A DNA stretch of 64,000 bases from Viridothelium virens (Eukaryota; Ascomycota; Dothideomycetes; Trypetheliales; Trypetheliaceae), in NCBI GenBank assembly GCA_010094025.1, contig ML991791.1, positions 334,977-398,976 of the forward strand. Direction: 5' to 3'. Below, piece by piece: positions 1 to 10,555 of the stretch. The first letter of the stretch is position 1. Each line of letters starts with the position of its first letter. A model generated the notes under the pieces. That model did no database searches, had not been told where the DNA came from, and saw only the letters and a program-made list of their open reading frames with translations. A program made the translations under genes and the position numbers.

Positions 1-1240
1 TGGGCTCAACCCACGGAAGCGACGACCCTGAATCCGCATCGGAAATGCCTAATCCATTTGACCCAAGATCTATACAAGCAGCACCTGCTTCCCGGTCCAA
101 CTTTTAGTGGGCTAATCGACAAGTACAAAGCGTCGCTGAGAACCCTAACATCGTGGAAGAGAATTACCGAGAGGCACCATCTAGAGACATCGTCGTCAAG
201 CCATTGTTTTTCGCTTTACGACCTATGTGCTACGATCATGATTGACGCTACACAATTATCGTTATTCGACCCAGTATTGTTTGCGATCGACCCGACCATG
301 ACAGATAACATGAGGACATTCACAGATCAGCTCTGGAAACTGATGTACGAGTCAAAGATGCTCGATTCAAAGGAAATCAAAACGCTGCGTGAAAAATACA
401 CTCGCGCATTCCTGATCTATCAGCGGCTGCCAAAGGAGATGAGAAAGGAGGAGGCATGGATTGTTACCGCTTTGATTGACCAATACAAAACGCTCGCTAT
501 TCATGAGGATGATAGTGCCGCAATGCTGGTTATGGTCTACTGGACGTAAGTTCTTAGTACTATCTGTATTTCGTATGTCTGCTTTGATGCTAAACGATTA
601 TGCCATTCAAAGTGGCGACGCCAACGCCTACAAACTCGCCTTTTGGATTCTGAGTTACATACTGTTCGATAAGCATCTTCATAGAGCGTTGGTCACTGAG
701 ACATCGGTCGCCGTCCAAGATAACGGCGAGATTGATATGGACTACCTTGCACAGAGCTGCCCGCTACTCAAGTCCGTGTACAGCGAGGCTTTACGGTTAC
801 GCAAGCGCGACCTCGCCTTTCGCAAGGTCGAATCCGACACTCATATCGCCGGCAAGGTACTTAGGGGCGGTAATTTCGCGTTGGTACCCGTGTGCCAACT
901 GCACGACGACCGTAGCGTATTTGGCAGCGACGCCAATCGCTTCGATCCGTCACGCTTCGAGAAGAATAACCAGCTGACAGGTTGCACAAGCTTCAAACCT
1001 TATGGTGGCGGCAAGACGTACTGTCCTGGGAGATTCTTCGCCATGCAGGAAATTTTCGCGTTCGTAGCTGTCATGTTGAATCGGTATCGCGTTCAGCTGG
1101 ATTTCCCGGTCCAGGAATTTCCGCGGCCCGACGAAAGTTCCTTGACATTAGGAGTTTCACGACCGCTTCCCGGGCAGGACTTGAGGGTCAATTTAACAAG
1201 GCCGGTCGATTGGGGCTCAGAGGAGGCTGGCGGCCAATAG
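1..1240 (+). CDS. Cytochrome P450 (5' end outside window)
   Basis: This is the C-terminal part of a heme-thiolate monooxygenase. The frame is open from base 1, so the start lies to the left. Two exons are visible, 1-545 and 613-1240, with an intron at 546-612 (GTAAGT...AAAG) that interrupts the I-helix. The ExxR of the K-helix appears as EALR, a PERF-like segment as FDPSRF, and the heme-cysteine loop as FKPYGGGKTYCPGR. The I-helix (YWTGDANAYKLAFW) lacks the usual AGxDTT, as in CYP7/CYP8-like enzymes, so the oxygen-activation chemistry may differ from the second P450 at 5.7-7.5 kb. The substrate is unknown. Its neighbours (hydrolase, methyltransferase, P450, MFS) suggest a biosynthetic cluster, which is inference. 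Confidence 0.9.
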
Positions 1241-1979
1241 ATCAGACAACTGCAAAGATTATGTGGGTAAGCTGAAATGCAATATGCGGCATGTCGGAGC
1301 AAGAGCAAGATAGAAATATTGAAATCCTAGTGAATTAGTACAATCAATTTGCGCAGTCTATCAGATAGCGCGGTGATTCGATCGTTGACGTTTTATATGA
1401 CCAATGCCTTCGCTGCGTCAAGCTTGACTAGGTAGCGCGACTAAACATGTACGGCGCTGCGTAACCGTTGTGTCCTTAGCATCACTGAACAAGCCTGATC
1501 CTAGCTATTCGTCCAGAAACTTGGTAAAGTATCTGACTCTTTATAGTTTAATGCGTAAGGCAAATGAGCTGTTATATGCAAATGAAATGCTGGATAGGTG
1601 TTGGTGGCGTCTGCGGGAATAATGTACAGACCATGCCGCAAGAAGTTAATCAGTAAATTCGCTGCTACAGGTTACTCTACAGGTTTACCCTATCCGACAT
1701 CGTGCATATGCAGGCGGAATGCTGGACTGCCAGTGGCGTCTACGGGGACTAATCTAAGGTAATAAGGTGCTTGCAAGCCATGTCGCAGGAAACTCATAGA
1801 GTAAAGTCAGCAGACATCGATGAAACTGCAACGCCATGGTTTTCTGGTTTTTCTGAGGCTCCTCGAAAGCGGCAAGTTCTACTTGGGTCGTCCTCACATT
1901 CGGTCGTGCTTTTCAGTCACCTCCAACTCGTCCAATTTTCACTCGCAAGCAATACCAGCCAGGAGCTCATAACCTGACG
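1241..1979. other. Intergenic, with a diverged direct repeat
   Basis: No gene is supported here. The stretch contains two related copies of about 70-90 nt (1574-1645 and 1705-1792) that share ATATGCA, AATGCTGGA, GTGGCGTCT and a CCATGYCGCARGAA block. It is probably the 3' region of the P450 and the promoter of the hydrolase. Confidence 0.5.
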
Positions 1980-2972
1980 ATGCAGTCCGATAATTACTCA
2001 CTCGAGACGCTACAAATCGCGACATCATCGGGGCCGCTGGAACTTCTGGCATGCTTGCCCCACCAGCCCAAGCAGCAGCGACCTCTTCTCTTCCTTCACG
2101 GCGCGCATTGCGCCGCCGCCTGCTTCAAAATCCTACTGCCCCTAATGGCACGTGCGGGCTACGCATCCTATGCACTCTCGCTGCGCGGTCACGGCAAGTC
2201 ATGGCAGCCAAGCACCTTTGCCTTCCATGTCCTAACGAGTATCGACTCATATGTCGCCGACGCGCAGGCCGGCCTTGACTTTCTGACAGCTGAGTATCCA
2301 GATACGCCGGCTGTGGTGGTGGGCCACTCGATGGGGGGCGGCGTATGGCAGCGAGCACTATCCTTGCGGCCCGACGCGCCCGTCGCAGGGCTCGTACTAC
2401 TGGCGTCGGCACCGCTCTCCGGCGGTGGCCTGGACGTCGCCCGCAACTGGCAGGCGGCGCAGGCGCAAGCACGCAAATCGGAAGAGCAACCGTCTACGGG
2501 GCCACCTGCCTCAACGGATCAGGGCTGGCTCCCCTGGCTGCTGTCGTTCGTGCCATCACTTAAGCTCGACACGGGCATCGAGACACCAGCGCAGGTGCGC
2601 AGCAAATTTTTCTCGGCTGGCGCGTCGGACAAGGTGGTGGAGGGTTGGATGCGCGACAGCAAGGGTCGTCTCGAGAGTGTCCGCGTATCTATAGAAAGCT
2701 TCTGGCCGCTTGCAGACGCTGGTGCTGTGCTTGCAGGCATTACTAGCATGCCGTCTGGTCGCAAGGTGCTGTGCGTCTCTGCTGAGAAAGATGCTCTGGT
2801 TTCTAGTGAGGTGTCGAGGCAAAACTTTGAGGCCTATCGCAGTATTTGCCAGGGGGAAGAGGAGGTACTGCAGGCAGAATTGTCAGCAAGTGCACATCAT
2901 GTTATGCTGGACGTGGCGCGTGAGCGGTGCGCAACACTGATCATCAACTGGCTTGAAGGAAGAAGTGTGTGA
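1980..2972 (+). CDS. Alpha/beta hydrolase fold protein
   Basis: A single-exon gene for 330 residues with the complete alpha/beta-hydrolase signature. The oxyanion HG is at residues 40-41 (LLFLHG), the nucleophile elbow is GHSMGG with Ser117, a candidate acid is Asp271 (SAEKDALV), and the catalytic His is at 306 or 307 (SAHHVMLD). No signal peptide or transmembrane segment is visible, so it is probably cytosolic. It could be an esterase, lactonase, thioesterase-like or C-C hydrolase; the sequence does not separate these. The ATG follows directly on an in-frame-free leader and gives the usual family length. It lies between a P450 and a methyltransferase, which suggests a tailoring role in a metabolite pathway, but that is inferred from position only. 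Confidence 0.9.
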   Translation: MQSDNYSLETLQIATSSGPLELLACLPHQPKQQRPLLFLHGAHCAAACFKILLPLMARAGYASYALSLRGHGKSWQPSTFAFHVLTSIDSYVADAQAGLDFLTAEYPDTPAVVVGHSMGGGVWQRALSLRPDAPVAGLVLLASAPLSGGGLDVARNWQAAQAQARKSEEQPSTGPPASTDQGWLPWLLSFVPSLKLDTGIETPAQVRSKFFSAGASDKVVEGWMRDSKGRLESVRVSIESFWPLADAGAVLAGITSMPSGRKVLCVSAEKDALVSSEVSRQNFEAYRSICQGEEEVLQAELSASAHHVMLDVARERCATLIINWLEGRSV

Positions 2973-3299
2973 GTTTATCAAAGAAAGAATACTAGCGAGC
3001 CTTGGGACGAGGATTTCACGTTTTCGACCAATAATTTGATAAGTTCTTCGGCCCGAGTGTTGATAGTAGATAATGTTGATTTTTACTCGCATCTACCTCT
3101 ATCAGCTCGCACGATAAACCTCCTCCTGGGTCAAAAAGCTTGAATCTGCAGCTGAAAGTATTAAGTCTCGAGTGTGTACTAATGGTCGAGATGTGAATGC
3201 ATGAACGACCCTTCAAGTTACACGAATAGCAACTTAGCAAGTGTGCAAGCCTTGTTTCTTCAACGAAACAATGAGGCCTACAATCTTTACCCTTTCTAC
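2973..3299. other. Convergent 3' intergenic region
   Basis: This lies between the converging 3' ends of the hydrolase and the methyltransferase. I see no ORF or structured element that I can support. Confidence 0.5.
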
Positions 3300-4621
3300 C
3301 TAGCAAAAGTCTGCTTCTTTTTGGGTCTTATTGTCCTCTCCTTGCTCAACCTCATCTTTCCGCGCCACCCAGACCAGTTTAGGGTAGATGACATGTACCC
3401 CCTTCCTGGTCTCCTCCACCGCATTGTTGATAAGCTCGCGGTTCTGCTTGATTCCTCCGACGACGCGGGTGATGAACTCCTCCCACGAGACCAGGTACCT
3501 GCGGAGAGCAGGCTAATTAGCTGAATATTCCATAAGAGTCGACGTGAAAGTCTCGACTTACATGTCGTGCCAGAATCGCGACGCAGCACCTTCGTACTTG
3601 TAGGTGAAGAGATCGCTTTGCATGAAACCCTGACGGCTCAGAAAAGAGCCAAGATTCCATTTCCAGCTGGAAAGAATCGCCTAGTTAGCGTCACAATAGA
3701 CTCCATACAGCGTTCTCGTCTGGTGGAATGCATATTTGATTGAAGCAAATGGACATTTCAACTCACTCGTCGCGTCCTCGCGTCCCCTTAGGTATTTTAG
3801 TGGCCCGAAAAAGTTTGCTAACAGCCTCGGCTTCGACCGCATCTGGCGCATCGATGTACAGGCCTTCAGTATCAATCTCGTCCCATTGCATATAGCCGCC
3901 GGGCTCTAAGGAGCTGCAGCATCAGTAAAGTCCAAGACTGAGTTATGTCCCGGGCACGTCACGGGTAAGACTTACTCAAGAGGCGTGCTACATTGGCAAT
4001 GAGAGTCGTGGGGTCGCTATTCTTGATAACAAGTGTGACAAGGCGCAGATGGACGACATCGAATGTGCTCACTAGATCCTTTGGGGGTGGTGTGAACATA
4101 TCCCACGTAGCGAGGTGTAAATGTGATGGCAGGCTCTCAGCCGGCGGAGATTGCGTGAGGTCGACATCGAAACCGTAGAGCTCGGTCGTGAGAGGAAGTT
4201 CACGCGCGAGATCAACTAGCCAAATGCTACATCAAAATCGAGTCAGCTTGCTAAACCTTTCATAGTTTCAATGGATCAACAGTGGTCATGATGGAAGGAC
4301 TCGCCTTGTACCTGTGGCGACATCGGCGATGCGAGCGTGTGGGTTGAGTGTCTTCGCGATGTCTGGGTGAAGATTGAAGCGGAGAAGGTCTTTCCAAAGG
4401 AAGAATTGGAGGTTCAGTCTTGCGAGCAAGTCAGCAACAGGTGGTCCGTTTTACGGGAGCTTTTTGACGCCATGGGTCTTGCCTATGGTCTGTTAACAAT
4501 GCTAAACTCACCTAGAGCTTGCAGCATAATCTCGCCTGAGCACGTATTTAGAGTCCCCAGGACGCTTCTTCAGTCTTACAGTGGATAGCAGTGAATTCCA
4601 TAGATCTGATTGCTGCTGCAT
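3300..4621 (-). CDS. SAM-dependent methyltransferase
   Basis: A six-exon gene: 4621-4512, 4418-4305, 4226-3976, 3905-3767, 3666-3562 and 3498-3300, giving 305 residues with no frame break. Motif I reads IADVATGTSIWLVDLA (residues 67-82) and is preceded by the family-typical SSRLNLQFFLWKDLL and NLHPDI. An acidic motif II region (ELYGFDVDL) and the motif IV-like FDVVHLRLV follow, then LLKPGGYMQWDEID. This is the class I fungal methyltransferase family often found in polyketide and other metabolite clusters. Intron 2 (4304-4227) needs a GC donor (AAG|GCGAGT); the nearby GT would cause a stop. The likely role is O- or N-methylation of a small molecule; the substrate is unknown. Confidence 0.88.
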
Positions 4622-5695
4622 ACTCTTACTCTCCAGTATGACGAGGAGTAGGAAATTCGACAAGGAGAGCCAGAGGTACCGATTGCAGCTAATACAACAG
4701 CCGAAGACTCAGCAAGACGCCTACTATCGGCTACAATATACAGAAACCCAAAGCCTTGCACAGGAATGGGATGGCGCCGCTTTCACTTACCACGCGTCGC
4801 TAACTCGCGCGTGAAACGCATTTTTGAGAGAAAAGCGTGACTGTAAGCTAGTGAGGTGGAGCAAGAGAGATTTTGCAGGTCACAAGCAGCAGGGAACGCG
4901 ATTAAAGCAGCATTAGTGAAGCAGGCATGCTTCTGCCTGTTCAGCCAACACGCAGAGAGCTCCTGTACTGTCTGCCTTCTTGTAATAGCATGCATTCTAA
5001 GCCAACAGTGTATTCTTGATCACCCTGTCAACTGCGTTAGTGCTGACAGACAAACTATCTGTGTGCATCAATACCCTGCTGAGCTTGCTGCCTGTTCTTG
5101 GTTGCATCCCACAGCTTGACCTGGAGGACTGATGTACCGTAATCAGGTGGTGTGACATTAAACAGCTTCAAACCACAGCGTTCATGGGTCTCTTACCAGC
5201 GATAGCAATTTTCACACACTCCAGAGGAGTCTATCAAACAGGGGTGACGGCCATAGATGGCATTGCTGTCGGCTCTTGCCAAAGGCATCAGAGCTAAAGG
5301 AGGGAAGGTAGTTATGCGATGTCACAAAGAGGTCGCATGCCTACCCGGCCTTAGCATGTGCTCCTTGTCTAATGGATTGAACAGGCCAATGAGGAAATAC
5401 CTACGCTAGTGGAAATTCCAACAGCTTGCACGCATGAGGCATACGTAAGTGCGTCGTGGTAAAGAAAAGTTTTCGATTATCTTCATGTCCCAGATACCGT
5501 CCCTGCTTATTTATACAGATCTCATACTGGCAGAGGGGTAGTAAAAGGGCTTTTGGGAGTTGATTGGATTTGTGTAAATAATATAGCTCTATAACTTAAC
5601 CAGAAATTCTGCCTCCGTGGATATCATGCTAGGAAATTGAAAATGCAACTGATTCCATATAAATTGTTGCTTGAATCAACCCTATTCCTTCTCCA
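4622..5695. other. Intergenic region
   Basis: About 1.1 kb between the methyltransferase start and the P450 stop. The ORFs present are short, lack family motifs and read as chance frames. No RNA gene or element is supported. Confidence 0.5.
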
Positions 5696-7509
5696 TCACT
5701 CGGCCAAAACCCACGAAAGCCTCACATCGTCCGCGTTTTTCATACGTAATAGCACTCCATGCGAACTCTTCTCCGCGATCTCAAGAAGCCTCTTCCTCGC
5801 CTGTTCCATGCTCTCACCCTCTGCCAAAACCGGCCGTACAAGAAGAGATTGGAAAAGCGACGCCACTACAGCAACGAATTCGACCTGGGAGAATTTCCTT
5901 CCAGGGCAGTTCTGCGCACCCTCAGACCATGGGAAGTACGTGCCTCGCGCTGGGACGAGAAATTCACCATCAGCATCTATCCAGCGCGAGGGCTTCCATT
6001 CCAGGGCATCATCGCCCCAATGCCTAGGATGTGTATGAATTGCCAGAAGAGAGGGCACTACGTAGATGCCTGACGAAACGGTGACAGTTGATCCACCAAT
6101 AGTCAGATCCTGAGAACCTCCACTTGTATACTTTGGTAGAGCCATGATAGGTGGGAAGAGCCGCACTGTCTCGTACTGTGTCTCATTAGGTTGATCACTA
6201 AGAGTATATTACGACGCTCACCATGACCGCCAATGGCCTTTTCAACCGAGGGAAGACGGATTCATATTCCCAATCTTCGCTTGGTTTCTCCCCCAGCACT
6301 CCTCGTACCTCCTCCGCTACCCAATTCTGGACGTGTAGATTTGCAGCTAGGTGAAGGATTGCAAAGGCTAACGTGTTTGCTGTCGTATCATGACCCGCAA
6401 AATTGATTAGAAAGATGTTGCCAAGAAGTTCGTTCACGGTTAACCCCCTGACGACTGGATCGCCGCGGATTTCTGTTCCATTAGGCTTAGGATTCGAGTG
6501 TATTTCAAGAGCCCTCAGCAAACCCGCTGTCAGGTGATTCGCGCCGGCCTTCCCCTCGCTAACTAAACGCTTCTCCTGCTCCAGCAGATCCATCATATAC
6601 CTCTTGAAAGAATGCGTGGCATGGCCTATCTTCTGCCAAGACTTTGGGACGAGGCGCGAGCATAGTATCTTTGGTGGTACTAGCATCATGAAGAGAGCAT
6701 TGTCCATTATGATAGAGAGGGCTTCCCGATAGCTACCAATTTCATCGTCATGCGGTCGGCCGGAGGCATGGAATTTGTAAGATCGGCCAAAACCCGTAGC
6801 GGCCAATACATTCAGCGCCAGCGTACGGGTGTCTTTCTGCAGGCCGAGCTTTCCACTCGCTCTGGTTTGTTTCCAGTCTCTAATCATATCGCTGGCTTGC
6901 TTCAGACTCTCGGTCCATACCAGATGGTTGGTCCCCTCGTTAAAAGGAGCGGCTATGACCTTGCGATGGCGTTTCCAGTCTACCCAACCAACCTACACAA
7001 TGTGACTAAGCATGCTTTCGAAATACTAGGAGATAGAACTGTACCGTCGCAGCATTATGTCCGAATACATTCAGTAGTTCTAACCAGCGGTTAGCGAGAT
7101 TATACTGGGAAATCGTGGTCGACATACGGTAGAGCTCAATTGGCCTGGTAAAGTGTGTGCGTCGTTGAAAGATGTCGATAATAGCATCCGGATCTGCAAC
7201 CTGAAACCATACTTGACCCGGAGTCACTAGCAACCAGGCATCGCCAAACTCGAGATGATGACGTGCCTTTTCGCGAAAGTGCCAATCACGACCTCCGAAG
7301 CGCGTGAAGTGGGAGGTTCCGTGTAGACGTTCGATCAGAGCTATGACGGCAGGCTGGACAATGATCCAGAGTATGTTCATGGTGCTGATGGGTAAAACTA
7401 CGATGGGAAAGCCTAGCTTCTGGGCTTGCGCGTAGTTTGAGGCGAGACATACACCGGTCCAACCGGCCCAGAAAACCGAAATGCCCAAGACAAGCACCAA
7501 CAACATCAT
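5696..7509 (-). CDS. Cytochrome P450 monooxygenase
   Basis: Three exons, 7509-7045, 6992-6222 and 6175-5696, encode 571 residues; the introns are 52 and 46 nt. An N-terminal hydrophobic anchor (MMLLVLVLGISVFWAGW) indicates an ER membrane enzyme. The C-helix WxxxR is VGWVDWKRHRK, the I-helix oxygen-activation motif is AGHDTTA, the K-helix ExxR is ETVR, the PERF-like motif is WKPSRW, and the heme ligand loop is FPWSEGAQNCPGR. All catalytic landmarks are present and the length is slightly above the family norm. It is transcribed away from the MFS transporter across a shared 1-kb promoter region, consistent with co-expressed biosynthesis and export, though this is inference. Confidence 0.93.
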
Positions 7510-8505
7510 GCTGTGAAGTTTTTTCCCGTCAAGTAGATAGGGAATAAATAGGAGAGATTATCGTATTTCGTGGAGATCTTTCCGTCTTTGGGACACAGCA
7601 GACTATTATCTCATACTTTAGACTACCGCCGCTTCGTAAAAGCCAAAGGGGTCACATTTACCAGAGACACTCAAGAAACCAAACTTCAGTGACGAGAAAC
7701 AAGGAAACGAAGTACGAGAAGATATGCGATTAAAGCAGCCCAAGATAGTACGGTAAAACGGATTTGATGAACCCTAGGTACCTAGGCAGAATTGTACTTG
7801 CTGGCCGGCTGGTGTGGCTCGCGAGGCTGGGATTGTTTCAAGGTGTCAGCGGCCAGGTATAAAAGAAAGGCAATTTCGTAGGTTCTTAGCATCTTCCGAT
7901 GATCAGCGGAACTGGATCATTCGGGAACAGGTCACCGTGCATCCGAGCCAGGCACCCCAGGTCCAAAGAACGCCCGCAAAATTATCCTTACTCCACCTAC
8001 TTCAGCCTCGTACCTTTCCAAAGGGAGAAATGGGGCCCCCTGGACCCGCACAGGGAAGGCTCCCATCTGGACGTTTGTCCAATAATGCATCATGCGCTCA
8101 AGACGTTGTGCGACGTTGGATGGCAATGTCTGACCGCACGCCTGCTGCCAGATGTCAGCGCCCGACTCAATGAGAGTGACAGAGACTCGCATGGGTCATA
8201 GAGTATAGCTCGCATGTCGCTTACTCTGCTTGCAGCGTTAGCGAAGGCAAACAGCCCTTTGCTTCGCCTACTAAGGTCATGCTAATCAACGACAATACAA
8301 GTCCGGATCCGGACTACAGGGCGAGGATCTGTCGCGAGAGGCCTGCCAAACTCGGTGTAACTTTAGATGATCAACTTCCGAGTCGACCAAAGATCGAGTG
8401 AGACGCCGCTCACGTATATCCAAGAAGTTCAAACTCAGCATGCAACATTATTTATTGCGCAGGTTTCTTTACGTGCGTGGTCCTCAAAGCCCCAGAACTG
8501 TCGCC
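7510..8505. promoter_or_regulatory. Divergent promoter region, P450 / MFS
   Basis: This separates two divergently transcribed genes. It contains a perfect 14-nt palindrome, CCTAGGTACCTAGG, at 7773-7786. The palindrome could be a dimeric regulator site or simply one of the CCTAGG-type repeats that also occur at the right end of the window. ORFs within the stretch show no family features. Confidence 0.4.
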
Positions 8506-10555
8506 ATGGAGACTGCCATCAAACAGCCTAATAGCGCTGCCACCAAAGCATCGAATGACCCGCGCGCGGGCGAATCACCCTATCTCAAAGGCTGGCGTCT
8601 CGGGATTGTCATCACGTCTCTGTTTCTAGGCGCGTTTCTGATTGCCCTTGATACGAATATCGTAGGAGTGGCTATCCCCAAAATTTCGACAGAATTCGAT
8701 GCTCTCCAGGACATCTCGTGGTATGGATCCGCCTACCTCCTCACAATCACGGCTTTTCAGCCGATGCTTGGCACCTTCTATCGGTTTTTCGCCGTCGAAA
8801 AGACGTACAAAGGAAGCATCGTAGTCTTTGAAAGTAAGTTAATCAGAGTATGACTCGTCCTTATGACAGCTAAGATGACTCAGTTGGCACTACCATCTGT
8901 GCTGCCGCCGTCAGCTCTGAGATGTTCATCGTCGGTCGAGCTATCGCCGGCCTTGGCGCAGCAGGAATCTTACAAGGCGCTCTGAGTATCATTAGCTATG
9001 CCGTCGAACTGAAAGATCGTCCCATGTACATGGGAATAGTCATTTCAGTCTTCGTAGTGTCAGTATGTGTAGGGCCTGTCCTCGGGGGTGTCTTTACCTC
9101 TCGCAGCACCTGGCGATGGTGCTTTTGGATGTAAGTTCAACTTTCATATCCCTTTAAGGGTCGCAATGAACAGAGGTGCTAAGTCTCAGGTAGAAACCTT
9201 CCAATAGGCGTCGTTGTCTTGATCATCCTACAAATCTTCCTTCGAATCCGCGGAACTCAAAGCGCGAACAGGGCGCTTCCGCTGCATCAGAAATTGAACC
9301 ATATGGATCCCCTCGGATGCTTATTCTTCATTGCAGCCGTCTGTTGCCTTCTTCTCGCCTTCCAATGGGGTGGACAGTCCAAGTCTTGGCAGTCATCAAC
9401 GATCATTGGACTCTTTATCGGGTTCGGCCTGCTCTCAGCTGTCTTTGGCTACCTCCAATGGAAACGTGGGGACATGGCAACTATTCCTTTGCGAATCCTG
9501 AGACAACGCTCGATTCTTACTGGTGGTGGTGTTCTGTTCTTCGTTGGAGCATCCTGTTATATTGTAAGTAAACCAGAGCAGCTTACAGAATCTGGACGTT
9601 AGTAACATTTTCTGACATACTCCTAGGACTCATTTTACATACCTTTCTGGTATCAATCTGTGCAAGGCGTCAGTGCAATCACTAGTGGTGTACGCCTTAT
9701 TTCTTTTGCGCTCCCTCAGATAATCGGCCTGATTGTGACGGGCGCACTTGTAACGAAGGTCGGCCACTACGTTAGGATGCCTTTTATTTGAGCCTCTGTG
9801 ATGATTCTAAAAGCTGATAGAGCAAAGGTACCGTTCATAATCTTCGGAGAATTGGTCTGTATTACAGGAACAGTTTTGCTTACTCGACTCGAAATTGACA
9901 CTCCGACGGTGCAGTGGGCAGCTTATCTCGTCGTTGTTGGGCTTGGGATGGGTATCGCGATGCAGCTCCCATACACAGCAGTTCAAGTGGTACTCAGGTG
10001 AGGCCTACAGTTTGTACTGCAGAAACGGCACAACTGACAATGTGCAGCCCTGATGATATTCCTGTTGGGAACGGTATGTTTTGACATCGAGCGTAATGGG
10101 GGGGTTTTTTTTAAACAGCAGTCTGACAGAAAGCAGCGATTGCCGTGTTCTTATGGCAGCTTGGAGGGTAAGTATGCGTATTCACATGTAGTTTCAGTGC
10201 AATTGCTCACAAGCAGCAAAGGGCTATTGCAATCGCCATTGGACAAACAATTACCCTGACCAGCATTCTCTCCGAAGTCTCTGACCGAATACCTACCATC
10301 TCACCTCATGCAGTGGTGGCTGCAGGCGCACTGGGCCTAGAGAAGATCGCGTCCACGCCGCATGTCCTTTTCGAGCTTCGCGATATTTGGAACACAGCAG
10401 TCACTCGCACGATGATCCTATCTCTATCCACTGTATGCGCTGCTGTGCCTTTCGCTCTAGGGATGGAGTGGCTCAACTCGCAGAAAATAGCGGAAGGAAG
10501 AAAGGCTTCGGAACAGCAGACTGGTGATACTGTATGCATGGAACTTAAAAGTTGA
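8506..10555 (+). CDS. MFS multidrug/metabolite transporter (DHA2, 14-TM type)
   Basis: Eight exons: 8506-8833, 8884-9130, 9194-9563, 9627-9770, 9828-9997, 10048-10073, 10137-10167 and 10222-10555. They sum to 549 residues in frame. The first transmembrane helix carries ALDTNIVGVAIPKI, the 14-spanner motif LDxTIVNVALP in divergent form. RAIAGLGAAGILQGAL and the antiporter motif C-like GPVLGGVFTSRSTWRW then follow, with WINLPIG across the exon 2/3 junction. The start is the ATG at 8506 in a good context (CGCCATGG); an upstream in-frame extension exists but is not family-like. Intron 4 has a GTTAGG donor, and the intron at 10074-10136 carries a run of seven G then eight T. It is probably a plasma-membrane proton antiporter exporting the product of the neighbouring enzymes. 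Confidence 0.92.

Noticed and set aside
1771-1977. 68-codon frame just before the hydrolase
   Set aside because: It overlaps one copy of the direct repeat and has no features; probably leader sequence.
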